Below, in pieces: positions 1 to 7,990 of a stretch of DNA of 64,000 nucleotides (its first letter is position 1; each line of letters begins with the position of its first letter). The position numbers and the translations under genes were made by a program. Below the pieces are notes generated by a model. It saw only the letters and a list, made by a program, of their open reading frames with translations, searched no databases and was not told the DNA's origin. Source of the DNA: Actinoallomurus liliacearum (GTDB lineage Bacteria; Actinomycetota; Actinomycetes; Streptosporangiales; Streptosporangiaceae); the NCBI RefSeq assembly GCF_039542035.1, contig NZ_BAABHJ010000030.1, positions 62,001 through 126,000 of the forward strand, written 5' to 3'.

Positions 1-664
1 GCAGCTGGCAGAGGCGCTCTTCCGCGCCGACGAGCGCCGGCTCGACCGCGTCGTACAGGGCGAGCGCGCGGGGCAGGTCGCCGCGCCGCATGGCGACGAA
101 CGCGAGGTTGTGCCGGACCATCGCCGCCTGGTGCCGCAGGCCCGCCCGCTCGGCCACCGCGAGCGCCGCGCGAAGGTCGGCCTCCCCGCCCCCGAGCCGC
201 CCGGCGTACGCCTTGGCCAGCCCGGTGTTGATGCGCAGGCCCACGAGGACCTCCGGGTCGGCGCAGGTCCGGGCGACGCGGGCGACCTCCCGGATTCGGC
301 CGCTCCGGGCGAGGAGGTACGCGCGATTGGCGCGCAGCCGGTCGGCGTCGGCGCCGGTCAGCACCGGCGCGGCGGCGTCGGCGGCGGCGAGCGCGCCCTC
401 GATGTCCCCGCCGGTGGCCAGGAGGCCGACCAGGTTCATCCGCACCTGGGCGGCGGCGTAGTCGAGGCGCGCGGACTCGGCGACGTCCAGCGCCTCGCGC
501 AGGTGCGCGATGCCCTCCCCGAGCCGGCCGAGCTCCTTGTCGGCCAGGCCGAGGGCGCGCAGTGCCAGCACGCGCTGTCCGGGGTCGCCGGTGTCCCGCA
601 GCGCCGACGCGGTGGCGTACGCGCCGCGCGGATCGGCGGCCGCGCGCGCCAGGAGGTCAGACAT
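1..664 (-). CDS. TPR-repeat protein, C-terminus cut by window edge
   Basis: The reverse strand reads MSDLLARAAADPRGAYATAS and continues open to the window edge. It consists of alanine/leucine-rich helical repeats of the tetratricopeptide type (for example GLADKELGRLGEGIAHLREA). Its ATG overlaps the stop of the preceding gene within ATGTCTGA, so it is the third gene of an operon that begins with an ECF sigma factor. In actinomycetes, proteins of this layout often carry a C-terminal CHAT protease-like domain, but that part would lie outside the window, so I do not claim it. The role is probably protein-protein scaffolding or signalling. Confidence 0.75.
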   Translation of the reverse strand, partial: MSDLLARAAADPRGAYATASALRDTGDPGQRVLALRALGLADKELGRLGEGIAHLREALDVAESARLDYAAAQVRMNLVGLLATGGDIEGALAAADAAAPVLTGADADRLRANRAYLLARSGRIREVARVARTCADPEVLVGLRINTGLAKAYAGRLGGGEADLRAALAVAERAGLRHQAAMVRHNLAFVAMRRGDLPRALALYDAVEPALVGAEERLCQL

Positions 665-1073
665 GGATCCAGCTCGTCACGATCGAGGTGCCGTCGGCCG
701 GCCGGAACAGAAGGCTGATCAGGCCGGCCGGGACCTCGGACAGCACGAACCCGCCCGACTCGTCGGTGCGGGTGCCGCGCTCACCGCGAGGCGATCGGAG
801 GATCACCTCCGCGGCCGCGCCGGGGGCCAGCTGCCCGACGATCTCCCGGCCGTGGACCTCGATCTCCACCCGGACGCCCGGCCCGGCGAACGTCAGCGTC
901 CGCGGCTCGCCGCCGCGCACCCCGGCCGGCGTGTCCGCCGCGTCGTAGGCGAGCGTCGCCAGCGTCGCGTTCGGGGCCAGCCAGTCGAACGCGGCCAGCC
1001 CCAGGGCGAACAGGCGGCCCGGTACCGGCGGGAACACCCCGCGCAGGCGCTCGATCAGCTCGTCGTCGGTCAC
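657..1073 (-). CDS. Hypothetical protein in ECF sigma operon
   Basis: This 138-aa protein starts at a GTG that overlaps the sigma-factor stop by 4 bp (GTGA), and its stop overlaps the ATG of the downstream TPR gene. It is therefore translationally coupled on both sides. The first 45 residues are helical (DDELIERLRGVFPPVPGRLF). The rest looks like a small beta-sandwich ending in VPAGLISLLFRPADG. I see no signal peptide, membrane segment or zinc motif, so a classical anti-sigma role is not evident. Its position between a sigma factor and a TPR protein suggests a signalling partner. The family is not recognised. Confidence 0.7.
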   Translation of the reverse strand: MTDDELIERLRGVFPPVPGRLFALGLAAFDWLAPNATLATLAYDAADTPAGVRGGEPRTLTFAGPGVRVEIEVHGREIVGQLAPGAAAEVILRSPRGERGTRTDESGGFVLSEVPAGLISLLFRPADGTSIVTSWIHV

Positions 1074-1600
1074 GTCACCCCCAGCCGGCGCCGCAGGTGG
1101 AGCAGGCAGCGGGTGCGGGTCGGGCCGACGCTGCCCAGCGGAACGCCCAGCGCCGTCGAGATCTCCGCGTAGCTGAGGCGCGGAGAGGCGATGGACAGCT
1201 CGAGCAGCGCCCGGCAGCGGGGCGGCACGGCGTCGAGCGCGGCCGCGACCGAACCGGCGAGCTCCCGTCCGAACACCACGTGGTGCGGCCCGGTCACCAC
1301 CGGGGTGTGGCCGGTGAGAGGGCGTTCGCGCCCGCGTCGCCGCAGCACGGCCTGGCTCTCCCGGCGGGCGGTGACGGCCAGCCAGGCGCCCGCCCGCGCC
1401 GGGTCGCGCAGCCGGGGCAGCCGCTCGACGAGCCGCAGCCACGTCGTCTGCACCACGTCGTCGATGTCCGCGCCGCTCAGCCCGTACGATCGCGCGATCG
1501 CGCAGAGCAGCCGTGAGTAACGGGCGACGAGCGCCCGCCAGGCCGCCGGATCGCCCGCCCGGGCCCGCCTCACCAGTTCGCCGGTCTCTTGACACTCCAC
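1070..1600 (-). CDS. ECF-type RNA polymerase sigma factor
   Basis: This 176-aa protein has the two-domain layout of extracytoplasmic-function sigma factors. Region 2 covers roughly residues 10-80, with the DIDDVVQTTWLRLVERLPRL core-binding motif. Region 4 covers roughly residues 120-172 and includes LSYAEISTALGVPLGSV, a helix-turn-helix for -35 recognition. The start is GTG (VECQETGELV) with no strong ribosome binding site visible. It heads a coupled three-gene operon with a small unknown protein and a TPR protein. No zinc-binding anti-sigma gene sits next to it, so activity may be controlled by the downstream genes instead. The target promoters are unknown. Confidence 0.88.
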   Translation of the reverse strand: MECQETGELVRRARAGDPAAWRALVARYSRLLCAIARSYGLSGADIDDVVQTTWLRLVERLPRLRDPARAGAWLAVTARRESQAVLRRRGRERPLTGHTPVVTGPHHVVFGRELAGSVAAALDAVPPRCRALLELSIASPRLSYAEISTALGVPLGSVGPTRTRCLLHLRRRLGVT

Positions 1601-1702
1601 GCGCCGGAATATTAGCGGAAAGTGTTCGACTGATTACAATCGGTTGAAGAAGGGGGGCGCCTCGAAGGCGGCGAAGGCGCCGCCCCTCCGACGGACCGGC
1701 GG

Positions 1703-2461
1703 TCAGCCGATGCTGTACGAGAAGTTGTTCACGGCGAGGCCGACGCCGCCGACCCACGGCTCGAAGCCCGCTTGGACGCTGGTGATGTACCAGGAGCGCT
1801 GCGCGTAGCCGCGCCGCACCATGTCGTCGTAGAAGGTGTGCACCGGGAAGGAGATCGAGGAGGTCGGGGAGGTGCGCACGTACGACACGACGTTCCAGCC
1901 GCTGTTGCCGTACCAGACGTCCCAGGTGCCGCCCGCGAGGCTGACGGTGGCGACCTTGGAGCCGACGGGCTGGACCGAGCCGGTGTGGTTCAGCCAGACC
2001 ATGAGCTCCGCGCCGGTGTTCTGGCCGTTCGTGCGGGCCGTCGGGTCGAACCAGATGTCGTACGAGGCGTCGTACACCCCGGAGCCGGGGTAGGACATGC
2101 TCACGCTCGTCTGGATCGTGGTGAACCGGCCGTCGTCGGTCCGCAGGGGCAGGCCGCTGCCGGTGGAGCAGTTCCCGTAGTGGCAGCCGGCGTAGATCGA
2201 CGGGTACGAGCCGGGCGCGCCGTTCTGCGGCTTGTTGTGGCTGGCGGTGGTGACCGAGAACCCGGTGCCGGTGACGTTGATGCACTGCGTCGTGCTGTCG
2301 CCCCAGTTGTTGTTCTGGACGACGTACCGGCCACTCTGGATCTTGGTCGAGCCGTACTGCGCGCAAATCTGGGTGTCGGCGTGCGCCGGGGTGCCGGCCA
2401 TCGCGGGGATGAGGACCGACCCGGCCAGCGCCAGGGCGGCCGAGAGGGCTCGACGTCTCAT
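1703..2461 (-). CDS. Secreted glycoside hydrolase family 12 endoglucanase
   Basis: This 252-aa precursor has a signal peptide (MRRRALSAALALAGSVLIPA, AHA cleavage region near residue 28). A single GH12 beta-jelly-roll follows, with no carbohydrate-binding module. The family nucleophile motif ELMVWLNH places the nucleophile at Glu152, and FEPW places the acid/base at Glu234. GH12 enzymes hydrolyse beta-1,4-glucan or xyloglucan with retention. The ATG follows GGAGG at good spacing. A 14-bp CebR-like palindrome lies 66 bp upstream, consistent with repression lifted by cello-oligosaccharides. Four cysteines in the mature part could form disulfides. The exact substrate cannot be decided from sequence. 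Confidence 0.92.
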   Translation of the reverse strand: MRRRALSAALALAGSVLIPAMAGTPAHADTQICAQYGSTKIQSGRYVVQNNNWGDSTTQCINVTGTGFSVTTASHNKPQNGAPGSYPSIYAGCHYGNCSTGSGLPLRTDDGRFTTIQTSVSMSYPGSGVYDASYDIWFDPTARTNGQNTGAELMVWLNHTGSVQPVGSKVATVSLAGGTWDVWYGNSGWNVVSYVRTSPTSSISFPVHTFYDDMVRRGYAQRSWYITSVQAGFEPWVGGVGLAVNNFSYSIG

Positions 2462-2526
2462 GGGGAACCTCCGGGGTTCGCGAGCGGGTACGGGGACCCG
2501 TACGGCCGCCGGGCGGCCGTACGGGC

Positions 2527-2540
2527 TGAGAGCGCTCTCA
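2527..2540. promoter_or_regulatory. CebR-like LacI-family operator
   Basis: TGAGAGCGCTCTCA is a perfect 14-bp palindrome 66 bp upstream of the GH12 start. It differs by one symmetric change from TGGGAGCGCTCCCA, the known box of the cellulose-utilisation repressor CebR in Streptomyces. The position fits repression of the endoglucanase. The regulator itself is not in this window. Confidence 0.75.
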
Positions 2541-2767
2541 AACGTCGGGATGCTAACCCGGCACCCACGGAGGCCGCACGGCCCGCGGCCCCGGCGCCGC
2601 GCGGACGACCGCGCCGCAGCGGGCCGACGAGGCACGATCGCGCCGCGTGTCCGCGGAGCGGGTGAAAGTCCTTTCATGGCGGACCGGGCCGGGGCGGCGA
2701 CGCGATCGCCGGCGAGGCTCACGCTGCCGGTGACCCCCGCCGGGGCAGGCGCGGCCTCCGCGCCCGG

Positions 2768-3931
2768 TCAGATGACGGGTACGCCGAGGTCGGGGTGGGT
2801 GGGATGGGTGGCGGGGTCGAGGAGGCGGTCGGCGGCGGCCGGGGCGGGCAGATCCTCGGCGGCGGCGAGCCCGGCGATGGCGCCCGCGACGGCGGGGGTC
2901 GCGAAGGACGTGCCGCTCCAGTAGGCGTAGCCGGTGAAGTCGTCCGGGTCGGTCCCTCCGACGCGCGGCCGGGGGCCGTCGAAGCGGACGAAGCAGCTGT
3001 GGACGTCGACGCCGGGCGCGCAGGCGTCCACCCACCAGCCGTAGTCGGAGAACGCCGCGCGCTCGTCGCCGTCCAGGGCGGCCACCGCGATGACGTTCTT
3101 GAGGGCGGCCGGCCAGAACGGCCGGTCGCTCGCGTGGTTGCCCGCGCACGCCACGACGACCGTACGTCGGCCGAGGGCGGCGATGGCGCGGGAGACCAGG
3201 GGAGAGGGGCGGTCGTCGTACGTGTGGCAGCCGAAGGACAGGTTGACGACGTCCGCGCGTCCCCAGCCGGCCAGCCAGGCCAGGGCGTGCAGGACGCCGA
3301 ACTCGTCGCCCACGCCGTCGCCGCCGATCACGCGCTTGGCGCGGATCCGCGCCGACGGCGCGCGGCGCAGCAGCACGCCGGCGATGAACGTGCCGTGTCC
3401 GGCCTGCGCGTCGAGCGTGTGGTCCAGGTCGGCGTCCAGGACCTCGGTGACCTCCGCGCGCTGCTCGGCGTACCAGGGGGTGGCGGAGTACCAGGGGTGC
3501 GATGACAGGCCCGTGTCGAGGACGGCGACCGTGACCGTACGGCGGGCCGCCCCGTCGGCGGCGGGCGCGTCGAACGCCGGCGCGGGACGGGGCGCTCCGG
3601 CGGGGCCGCTCCACCACATCGGCTGGCCGTGGACGAGGTGGTTGGGCGCGACGGCCAGCCGTCGGTGCGGCGCGTCCCCGGCCAGCCGGGCGGACAGGTC
3701 GCAGACGTCCACGTTCGCGCCGGCGCGGAGTAGCAGCCGGGCCACTCCCGGCCCGTCGTGCCGCGCGTCGTGCCAGCGGCGCACGGCGTCCTCGACGGCC
3801 GGCACGTCGCGGGCCGCGACGAGGATCTGGTCGCGGCGGACGAGCGCCGGGCGGCCGGGAAGCGCCTCGACCACGGTCGCGTCGCGGTGGCGGGCGAGGA
3901 GGCGTTCGAGTCGTGCGTCCTGATCCGTCAT
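2768..3931 (-). CDS. S8-family subtilisin-like serine protease, no signal peptide
   Basis: This 387-aa protein has an N-terminal region of about 130 residues without known motifs, followed by a complete subtilase domain. The catalytic residues are Asp139 in VAVLDTG, His179 in GHGTFIAG and Ser342 in SGTSFATP. The oxyanion Asn lies in ACAGNHASD. There is no signal peptide or membrane anchor, unusual for actinobacterial subtilases. It may act inside the cell, or the N-terminal region may be an atypical propeptide. The ATG follows GAAGGTGAC. It is a single gene, divergent from lnt. The two hydrophobic/aromatic tracts WWSG and PWYSATPWYAEQ before the His motif are distinctive. Confidence 0.9.
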   Translation of the reverse strand: MTDQDARLERLLARHRDATVVEALPGRPALVRRDQILVAARDVPAVEDAVRRWHDARHDGPGVARLLLRAGANVDVCDLSARLAGDAPHRRLAVAPNHLVHGQPMWWSGPAGAPRPAPAFDAPAADGAARRTVTVAVLDTGLSSHPWYSATPWYAEQRAEVTEVLDADLDHTLDAQAGHGTFIAGVLLRRAPSARIRAKRVIGGDGVGDEFGVLHALAWLAGWGRADVVNLSFGCHTYDDRPSPLVSRAIAALGRRTVVVACAGNHASDRPFWPAALKNVIAVAALDGDERAAFSDYGWWVDACAPGVDVHSCFVRFDGPRPRVGGTDPDDFTGYAYWSGTSFATPAVAGAIAGLAAAEDLPAPAAADRLLDPATHPTHPDLGVPVI

Positions 3932-4073
3932 CTGTCACCTTCTCGGCGTGTCCGTGTGATTACACATCGTCGTCGGATGGTTCCGTGTTTCCCGGACGGG
4001 GTGGTGTCTCCGGACGAGCCCGGCCGGGAGGCGGGTTCTTGCCGCCGGGTCGCCCCGGGGTCACCCTGATGGG

Positions 4074-5582
4074 ATGAGAACGGCGGCGGAGCGCACCGGC
4101 TCGAGCGATCCCGCGCCGGACGAACGTCCGCCCGCTCCCAAGGGGGCACGCGCCCGGCCACGGCTCGCCGCGCTGGCCGCCGGGGCGCTTCCGGTCCTCG
4201 CGTTCCCCCGCGCGGGGCTCGACTGGTTCGCGTGGGTCGCGCTCGTGCCCGGCCTGCTGGTCGTACGGTCCGCGGCGACCGGTCGGGAGGCCGCCGTACG
4301 CGGCTGGTGGTTCGGCGCCGGGTTCCTCGCCGCCGCGCTGTACTGGCTGATCCCCAACATCGGTCCGGCGCTGGCCTTGGTGGCCACGGGCGCCGGCGTC
4401 CTGTGGGCCGGGTGGGGCTTCGCCGCGTGGGCGCTGCTGCGGCCGGGCCGTCTCCTCGCGGCGCTGGTCGTGGTGCCGAGCGTCTGGGTCGCGGGGGAGT
4501 GGGCGCGTTCGTGGCACGCCCTGGGCGGACCGTGGGCGCTGTACGGCGCGACGCAGTGGCGGCACCCGGCGGTGCTGAGCCTGGCCTCGCTGGGCGGCGT
4601 CTGGCTGGTGACCTTCGCTCTCGTGGCGGTCAACACCGCGGTGGCGATGGTCCTCGTCACCCGGTCGGCGCCCGTGGCGGTCCTGGCCACGCTGATCGCG
4701 CTGTCCGGACCGGCCCTGTACACCCCCTCGTCCGAGGCCGTGGGCCGGCCGATGCGGATCGCGCTCGTGCAGCCCGGCGTCGTGGACGGCCCGGACCGCC
4801 GGTTCGCCGACGGCGAGCGGATCACGTCCGCGCTGCCGGCCGCCGACCTGGTCGTCTGGGGGGAGAGTAGCGTGGGCTTCGACCTGGACCGGCGCCCCGA
4901 CCTGGTCGCGCGGCTGACGGCGCTCGCCCGGGCGCACGGCCCGCTGCTGGTCAACGAGGACGCGCGGGACGCGTCCGGGCGCATCGCCAAGAGCGCGGTG
5001 TTCATCGGTCCGGACGGCGTCCAGGGCCGGTACGTCAAGAACCGGCTCGTGCCGTTCGGGGAGTACATCCCGCTGCGCAGGGAGCTCGGATGGGTCGCCC
5101 GCATCAGCGAGGCGGCGAAGGAGGACCGGCTGCCCGGCACGGGCCTGGTGCTGATGCGCGCGGGCGGCGGCCCGGACGCCGTGACCTTCGCACCCCTCGT
5201 CTGCTTCGAGTCGGCGTTCCCGGACCTGAGCCGGGCGGTCGCCCGCCGTGGCGCGCGGCTCATCGTGTACGAGTCGGCGACGTCGACCTTCCAGGACAGC
5301 TGGGCTCCGGCGCAGCACGCGTCGCTCGGCGCGGTGCGCGCGGCCGAGACCGGGCGTCCCGTCGTTCAGGCCGCGCTCACCGGGGTGTCGGCCGCGTTCG
5401 ACGCGAAGGGGCGCCGGCTCGCCTGGTCGGACACGTCCCGCCGGGGGTCGGTGCTGGTGGAGGTGGTGCCCGCCGGAGGCCGTACGCCGTATGACCGGTT
5501 CGGCGACTACGTGGCCTGGCTCGCGGTGGGCGTGGTGCTCGTCAGCGGGGCGTTCGCTGTACGGACGCGACGCGGCAGGTGA
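4074..5582 (+). CDS. lnt: Apolipoprotein N-acyltransferase
   Basis: This 502-aa integral membrane enzyme N-acylates the lipid-modified cysteine of lipoproteins. About six hydrophobic segments (residues 30-215) precede a nitrilase-like domain carrying the Glu-Lys-Cys triad. Glu264 lies in VVWGESSVGF, Lys322 in YVKNRLVPFGEY and Cys377 in PLVCFESAFP. A final membrane helix lies near residue 480-495. The first 28 residues are a charged cytoplasmic extension. It is transcribed divergently from the subtilase. Its last 41 bp overlap the antisense 3' end of a lipoprotein gene, a possible substrate but hardly a functional link. Length and motifs are complete. Confidence 0.95.
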   Translation: MRTAAERTGSSDPAPDERPPAPKGARARPRLAALAAGALPVLAFPRAGLDWFAWVALVPGLLVVRSAATGREAAVRGWWFGAGFLAAALYWLIPNIGPALALVATGAGVLWAGWGFAAWALLRPGRLLAALVVVPSVWVAGEWARSWHALGGPWALYGATQWRHPAVLSLASLGGVWLVTFALVAVNTAVAMVLVTRSAPVAVLATLIALSGPALYTPSSEAVGRPMRIALVQPGVVDGPDRRFADGERITSALPAADLVVWGESSVGFDLDRRPDLVARLTALARAHGPLLVNEDARDASGRIAKSAVFIGPDGVQGRYVKNRLVPFGEYIPLRRELGWVARISEAAKEDRLPGTGLVLMRAGGGPDAVTFAPLVCFESAFPDLSRAVARRGARLIVYESATSTFQDSWAPAQHASLGAVRAAETGRPVVQAALTGVSAAFDAKGRRLAWSDTSRRGSVLVEVVPAGGRTPYDRFGDYVAWLAVGVVLVSGAFAVRTRRGR

Positions 5583-5901
5583 TCTTCCCGTTGTAGGTCT
5601 GCACGCCGCTGGCGGAGAACTTCACGTTCGCGCCCGGCGCGACCTCCGTCTCGGCGTGCAGCGCGGTGTCGACCGGGTTGCCGCCGCCGTCGATGATGTC
5701 GATCTGGACGACGTATCCCGCCGCACGGCCGGCCGTGTTGGTGATCACACCGTGGACGACCCCGGCGTGCAGTTTCCGGCTGAGCACACAAGAGGTGAGC
5801 CGGACGTCCTTTTCCGGTGGCCCGGCGGCGGAACCGCGATGCTGACCACCACACCCGGCGAGGAGCCCCGCGGTCGCGGCCAGGATCAGGGCTCTTCGCA
5901 T
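5542..5901 (-). CDS. Small lipoprotein with FxLYD-like domain
   Basis: This 119-aa protein begins MRRALILAATAGLLAGC, a type II signal with lipobox LLAGC, so it is predicted to be anchored outside the membrane. The remainder (VVHGVITNTAGRAAGYVVQI, then VAPGANVKFSASG) has the strand pattern of FxLYD-type beta-sandwich domains found in many actinobacterial lipoproteins. The ATG follows GAGGAGATT. Its 3' end overlaps lnt tail-to-tail by 41 bp. Two cysteines (in LTSCVL and KITCRV) could form a disulfide. The role is unknown. Confidence 0.82.
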   Translation of the reverse strand: MRRALILAATAGLLAGCGGQHRGSAAGPPEKDVRLTSCVLSRKLHAGVVHGVITNTAGRAAGYVVQIDIIDGGGNPVDTALHAETEVAPGANVKFSASGVQTYNGKITCRVASVQRTPR

Positions 5902-6126
5902 ACGGCAATCTCCTCGACTGTCATCACCGAACCACGTAGTGGCGCCTGTTGATCGCGCACGACGGCCGAGCCTACCAACGAGTAGGAAACGCTCGAGGCG
6001 CACCCGCGACCGGGATCCCGGGCTGGTGCGACTGGTGATGATGAGGCACAATAACCAGGCGGTCATCTACCTGGAGCGCCGAGGACGTAGGGGAAGACGA
6101 ACCTCGCGACGTTCCCAGGAGGTCCG

Positions 6127-6621
6127 GTGTCCGCACGTGGCGTTTTCTACGTCCACTCAGCGCCACCTGCGCTGTGCCCGCATGTGGAGTGGGCCGCCGC
6201 AGGTGTACTCGGCGTGCCCGTGTCACTGCCGTGGAGCGATCAGCCCGCGGCGCCCGGCACGATGCGCGCCGAGCTGTGCTGGGAGGGCCAGCCGGGCACG
6301 GCGGCCGGCATCGTCTCCGCGCTGCGCCAGTGGCGGTTGCTGCGCTTCGAGGCGACCGAGGACGCCAGTCCGGGCTGCGACGGTGTCCGCTACAGCTCCA
6401 CGCCGTCCCTCGGCGTGTTCACGGCGGTCATCGGCGCCAACGGGGACATCCACGTGCCCGAGGACCGCCTCCGCGCCGCCATGGCCAACGCGCTCGCCGG
6501 CAAGGCCACGTTCGAGCATGAGGTCGACCGCCTCCTCGGCAAGCCCTGGGACGACGAGCTCGAGCCCTTCCGCCGGGCCGGCGACGGCGCGCCCGTCCGC
6601 TGGCTGCACGCGGCGGGCTGA
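6127..6621 (+). CDS. DUF3145 family protein
   Basis: This 164-aa soluble protein starts at GTG (VSARGVFYVHSAPPALCPHV) preceded by AGGAGGTCCG. The opening FYVHSAPPALCPHVEWA, the internal RAELCWEGQPGTAAGIVSAL and the closing MANALAGKATFEHEVDRLLG match the actinobacteria-specific DUF3145 family as I know it. No catalytic motif or membrane segment is evident and the function is unknown. It is a single gene followed directly by a strong terminator hairpin. Confidence 0.85.
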   Translation: MSARGVFYVHSAPPALCPHVEWAAAGVLGVPVSLPWSDQPAAPGTMRAELCWEGQPGTAAGIVSALRQWRLLRFEATEDASPGCDGVRYSSTPSLGVFTAVIGANGDIHVPEDRLRAAMANALAGKATFEHEVDRLLGKPWDDELEPFRRAGDGAPVRWLHAAG

Positions 6622-6631
6622 GGTCCTCACC

Positions 6632-6669
6632 AGGAGTCCTCGCCGGTCGGGAACACGGCGAGGACTCCT
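6632..6669 (+). terminator. Rho-independent-type terminator after DUF3145
   Basis: AGGAGTCCTCGCCG and its exact reverse complement form a 14-bp stem around a 10-nt loop, 10 bp after the DUF3145 stop. There is no T-tract, which is normal for high-GC actinomycetes. Confidence 0.8.
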
Positions 6670-6706
6670 CGCCCGATCCTCGATCCGGCGCGGGAGGAAC
6701 GCCGGC

Positions 6707-6738
6707 ATGCCGCAGGAACCACGGCCCCGGCCCGGGTT
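6707..6738 (+). pseudogene. 5' end of LLM-class oxidoreductase gene interrupted by transposon
   Basis: ATGCCGCAGGAACCACGG follows GGGAGGAA at normal spacing and reads MPQEPRPRPG up to the left end of the transposon. Removing the element and one copy of the 5-bp duplication joins it in frame to ELSTALVSFAAADPGGWDPM at 16598. That is the start of a luciferase-like F420-dependent oxidoreductase. The element thus entered at about codon 10. Confidence 0.75.
6734..6738. repeat. Left copy of 5-bp target-site duplication
   Basis: GGGTT directly abuts the left terminal GGGG of the element. The right flank carries GAGTT (16598-16602), a 4-of-5 match. Tn3-family transposition makes 5-bp duplications. 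The mismatch is probably a later point mutation in the dead host gene. Confidence 0.6.
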
Positions 6739-6798
6739 GGGGTCCCTGTAGCGAACGCGGAAAATCCAACGGACCAACGTCTGAACTGGGGTTATTCG
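6739..6798 (+). repeat. Left terminal inverted repeat
   Basis: This starts GGGGTCCCTGTAGCGAACG. It matches the reverse complement of 16538-16597 at 51 of 60 positions by hand alignment, with 21 consecutive identities from GTAGCGAACGCGGAAAATCC onward. Unusually long for the Tn3 family, whose repeats are usually about 38 bp. Confidence 0.85.
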
Positions 6799-6815
6799 GG
6801 TTCTGAGGACAGGCG

Positions 6816-7863
6816 TTGATCTCTGCCGCTACGGTTCGTGTCGGTTCCGATACATCCGTTGGGGGTTGGTGGGGTCGGCCACATCCGGCGGCGAGACTCG
6901 GGCTGGCCGTTCAGCTGTGCACGCTGCCGTGGCTGGGGTTCGTGCCCGATGACATCTGGTCGGTTCCGCAGGCTGCGGTGTTGCGGTTGGCGAATCAGTT
7001 GGCGGTGTTCCCAGGGTCGCTGGAGCAGTACGGGCGGCGGGGCGCAGACCCGTAGTGACCATCTGCGGCTGGTGCAGGCCTATCTGGACTGGAGCCCGGC
7101 ATCCAGCGGCGGGGAGTCGTTGAAGGAGCTGGAGCAGTTCCTGCTGGACCGGGCGATGGAGCACGACACCCCGTCGCTGCTGTTCCACCAGGCCGCGGAG
7201 TTCCTGGTCAGCGCTAGGGTGACGCGGCTGGCGTGGCTGAGCACGCCGGCGGTGGAGGCGAGCGCCGCGGCGGTCAAGCTGGCGATCGACAAACTGCTGT
7301 TCCTGCGCGGGATGGACGCCCACCTGCTGGATCTGTCGATGCTGCCGCGCGAGCGCCGCAGGTGCCTGGCGACGCTGGGCCGCCGTTCGACGGTGCAGGG
7401 GCTGCGGCGGCGCGAGGAACGGCGCTTCCCGATTCTGCTGGCGCTGGTCGCCCAGTCGGCCGGCGACCAGTTGGACGAGGCGATCGCGCTGTTCGACCAG
7501 GCGGTGTCGGCACGCGAGTCGCGGGCGAAGGCCAAGACCAACGAGGCGCTGGCCGAGCGGGCCAAGAAGGGCGAGGCCCGGCAACTGCTGATGGAGGTGA
7601 TCCTTCCGGTGCTGGCCGACCCGTCGATCCCGGACGAGGACGTCGGCGGGATCTCGCGGGAGCAGGTGGGGATGCGGGCGCTGCGTGAGGTGTCGGCGAT
7701 GGGCTGGAAGCCGCTGCCCCGCGACCAGGGGCGCCTGTCTGCGCTGGAGGCCTCCTACTCCTACCTGCGGGTTCACCCCGCAGGTGCTGGAGACGATCGA
7801 CTTCCACGGCGGACCCGGAATCGCGGACCTGATGAGCGCGGTGGCGATGCTGAAGGAGCTGAA
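6816..7863 (+). pseudogene. tnpA: Tn3-family transposase, truncated and frameshifted
   Basis: Three frames carry successive transposase pieces. The first is RLGLAVQLCTLPWLGFVPDD (DUF4158-type N-terminal domain, ending at a stop near 7055). The second runs from HLRLVQAYLDW through LLEVILPVLADPSIPDEDVG-like sequence to about 7775. The third is FTPQVLETIDFHGGPGIADL up to about 7863. At least two frameshifts separate them. The whole catalytic DDE half (roughly 600 residues in the family) is missing, replaced by a fragment of another gene. The extreme N-terminus is also absent. This transposase is dead. Confidence 0.85.
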
Positions 7864-7990
7864 CACCGTCACGGTGACGATCGGCCGGCTCCGCCGCAAG
7901 CTGGGCGAGCCGCCCGTCATCGCCGCCACCCCGGGTGTGGGGTACCGCGTCGTCGACGAGGCCCCGACAATCCGCTTCAGGGACGGGTGA
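7864..7990 (+). pseudogene. C-terminal tail of OmpR-type response regulator
   Basis: In the same frame as the last tnpA piece, the sequence continues TVTVTIGRLRRKLGEPPVIA then GVGYRV and stops at 7990. This is the recognition helix and wing of an OmpR/PhoB winged-helix domain. It lacks the receiver domain, so it is a deletion-joint remnant. It overlaps the 3' end of the next gene by 14 bp, on the opposite strand. It suggests that a second two-component system was once next to the MMPL cluster. Confidence 0.75.

Noticed and set aside
7685..7990. A 101-residue protein ending in an OmpR DNA-binding tail as a functional gene
   Set aside because: Its first part is out-of-frame translation plus a transposase fragment. 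It lacks a receiver domain and a credible start.
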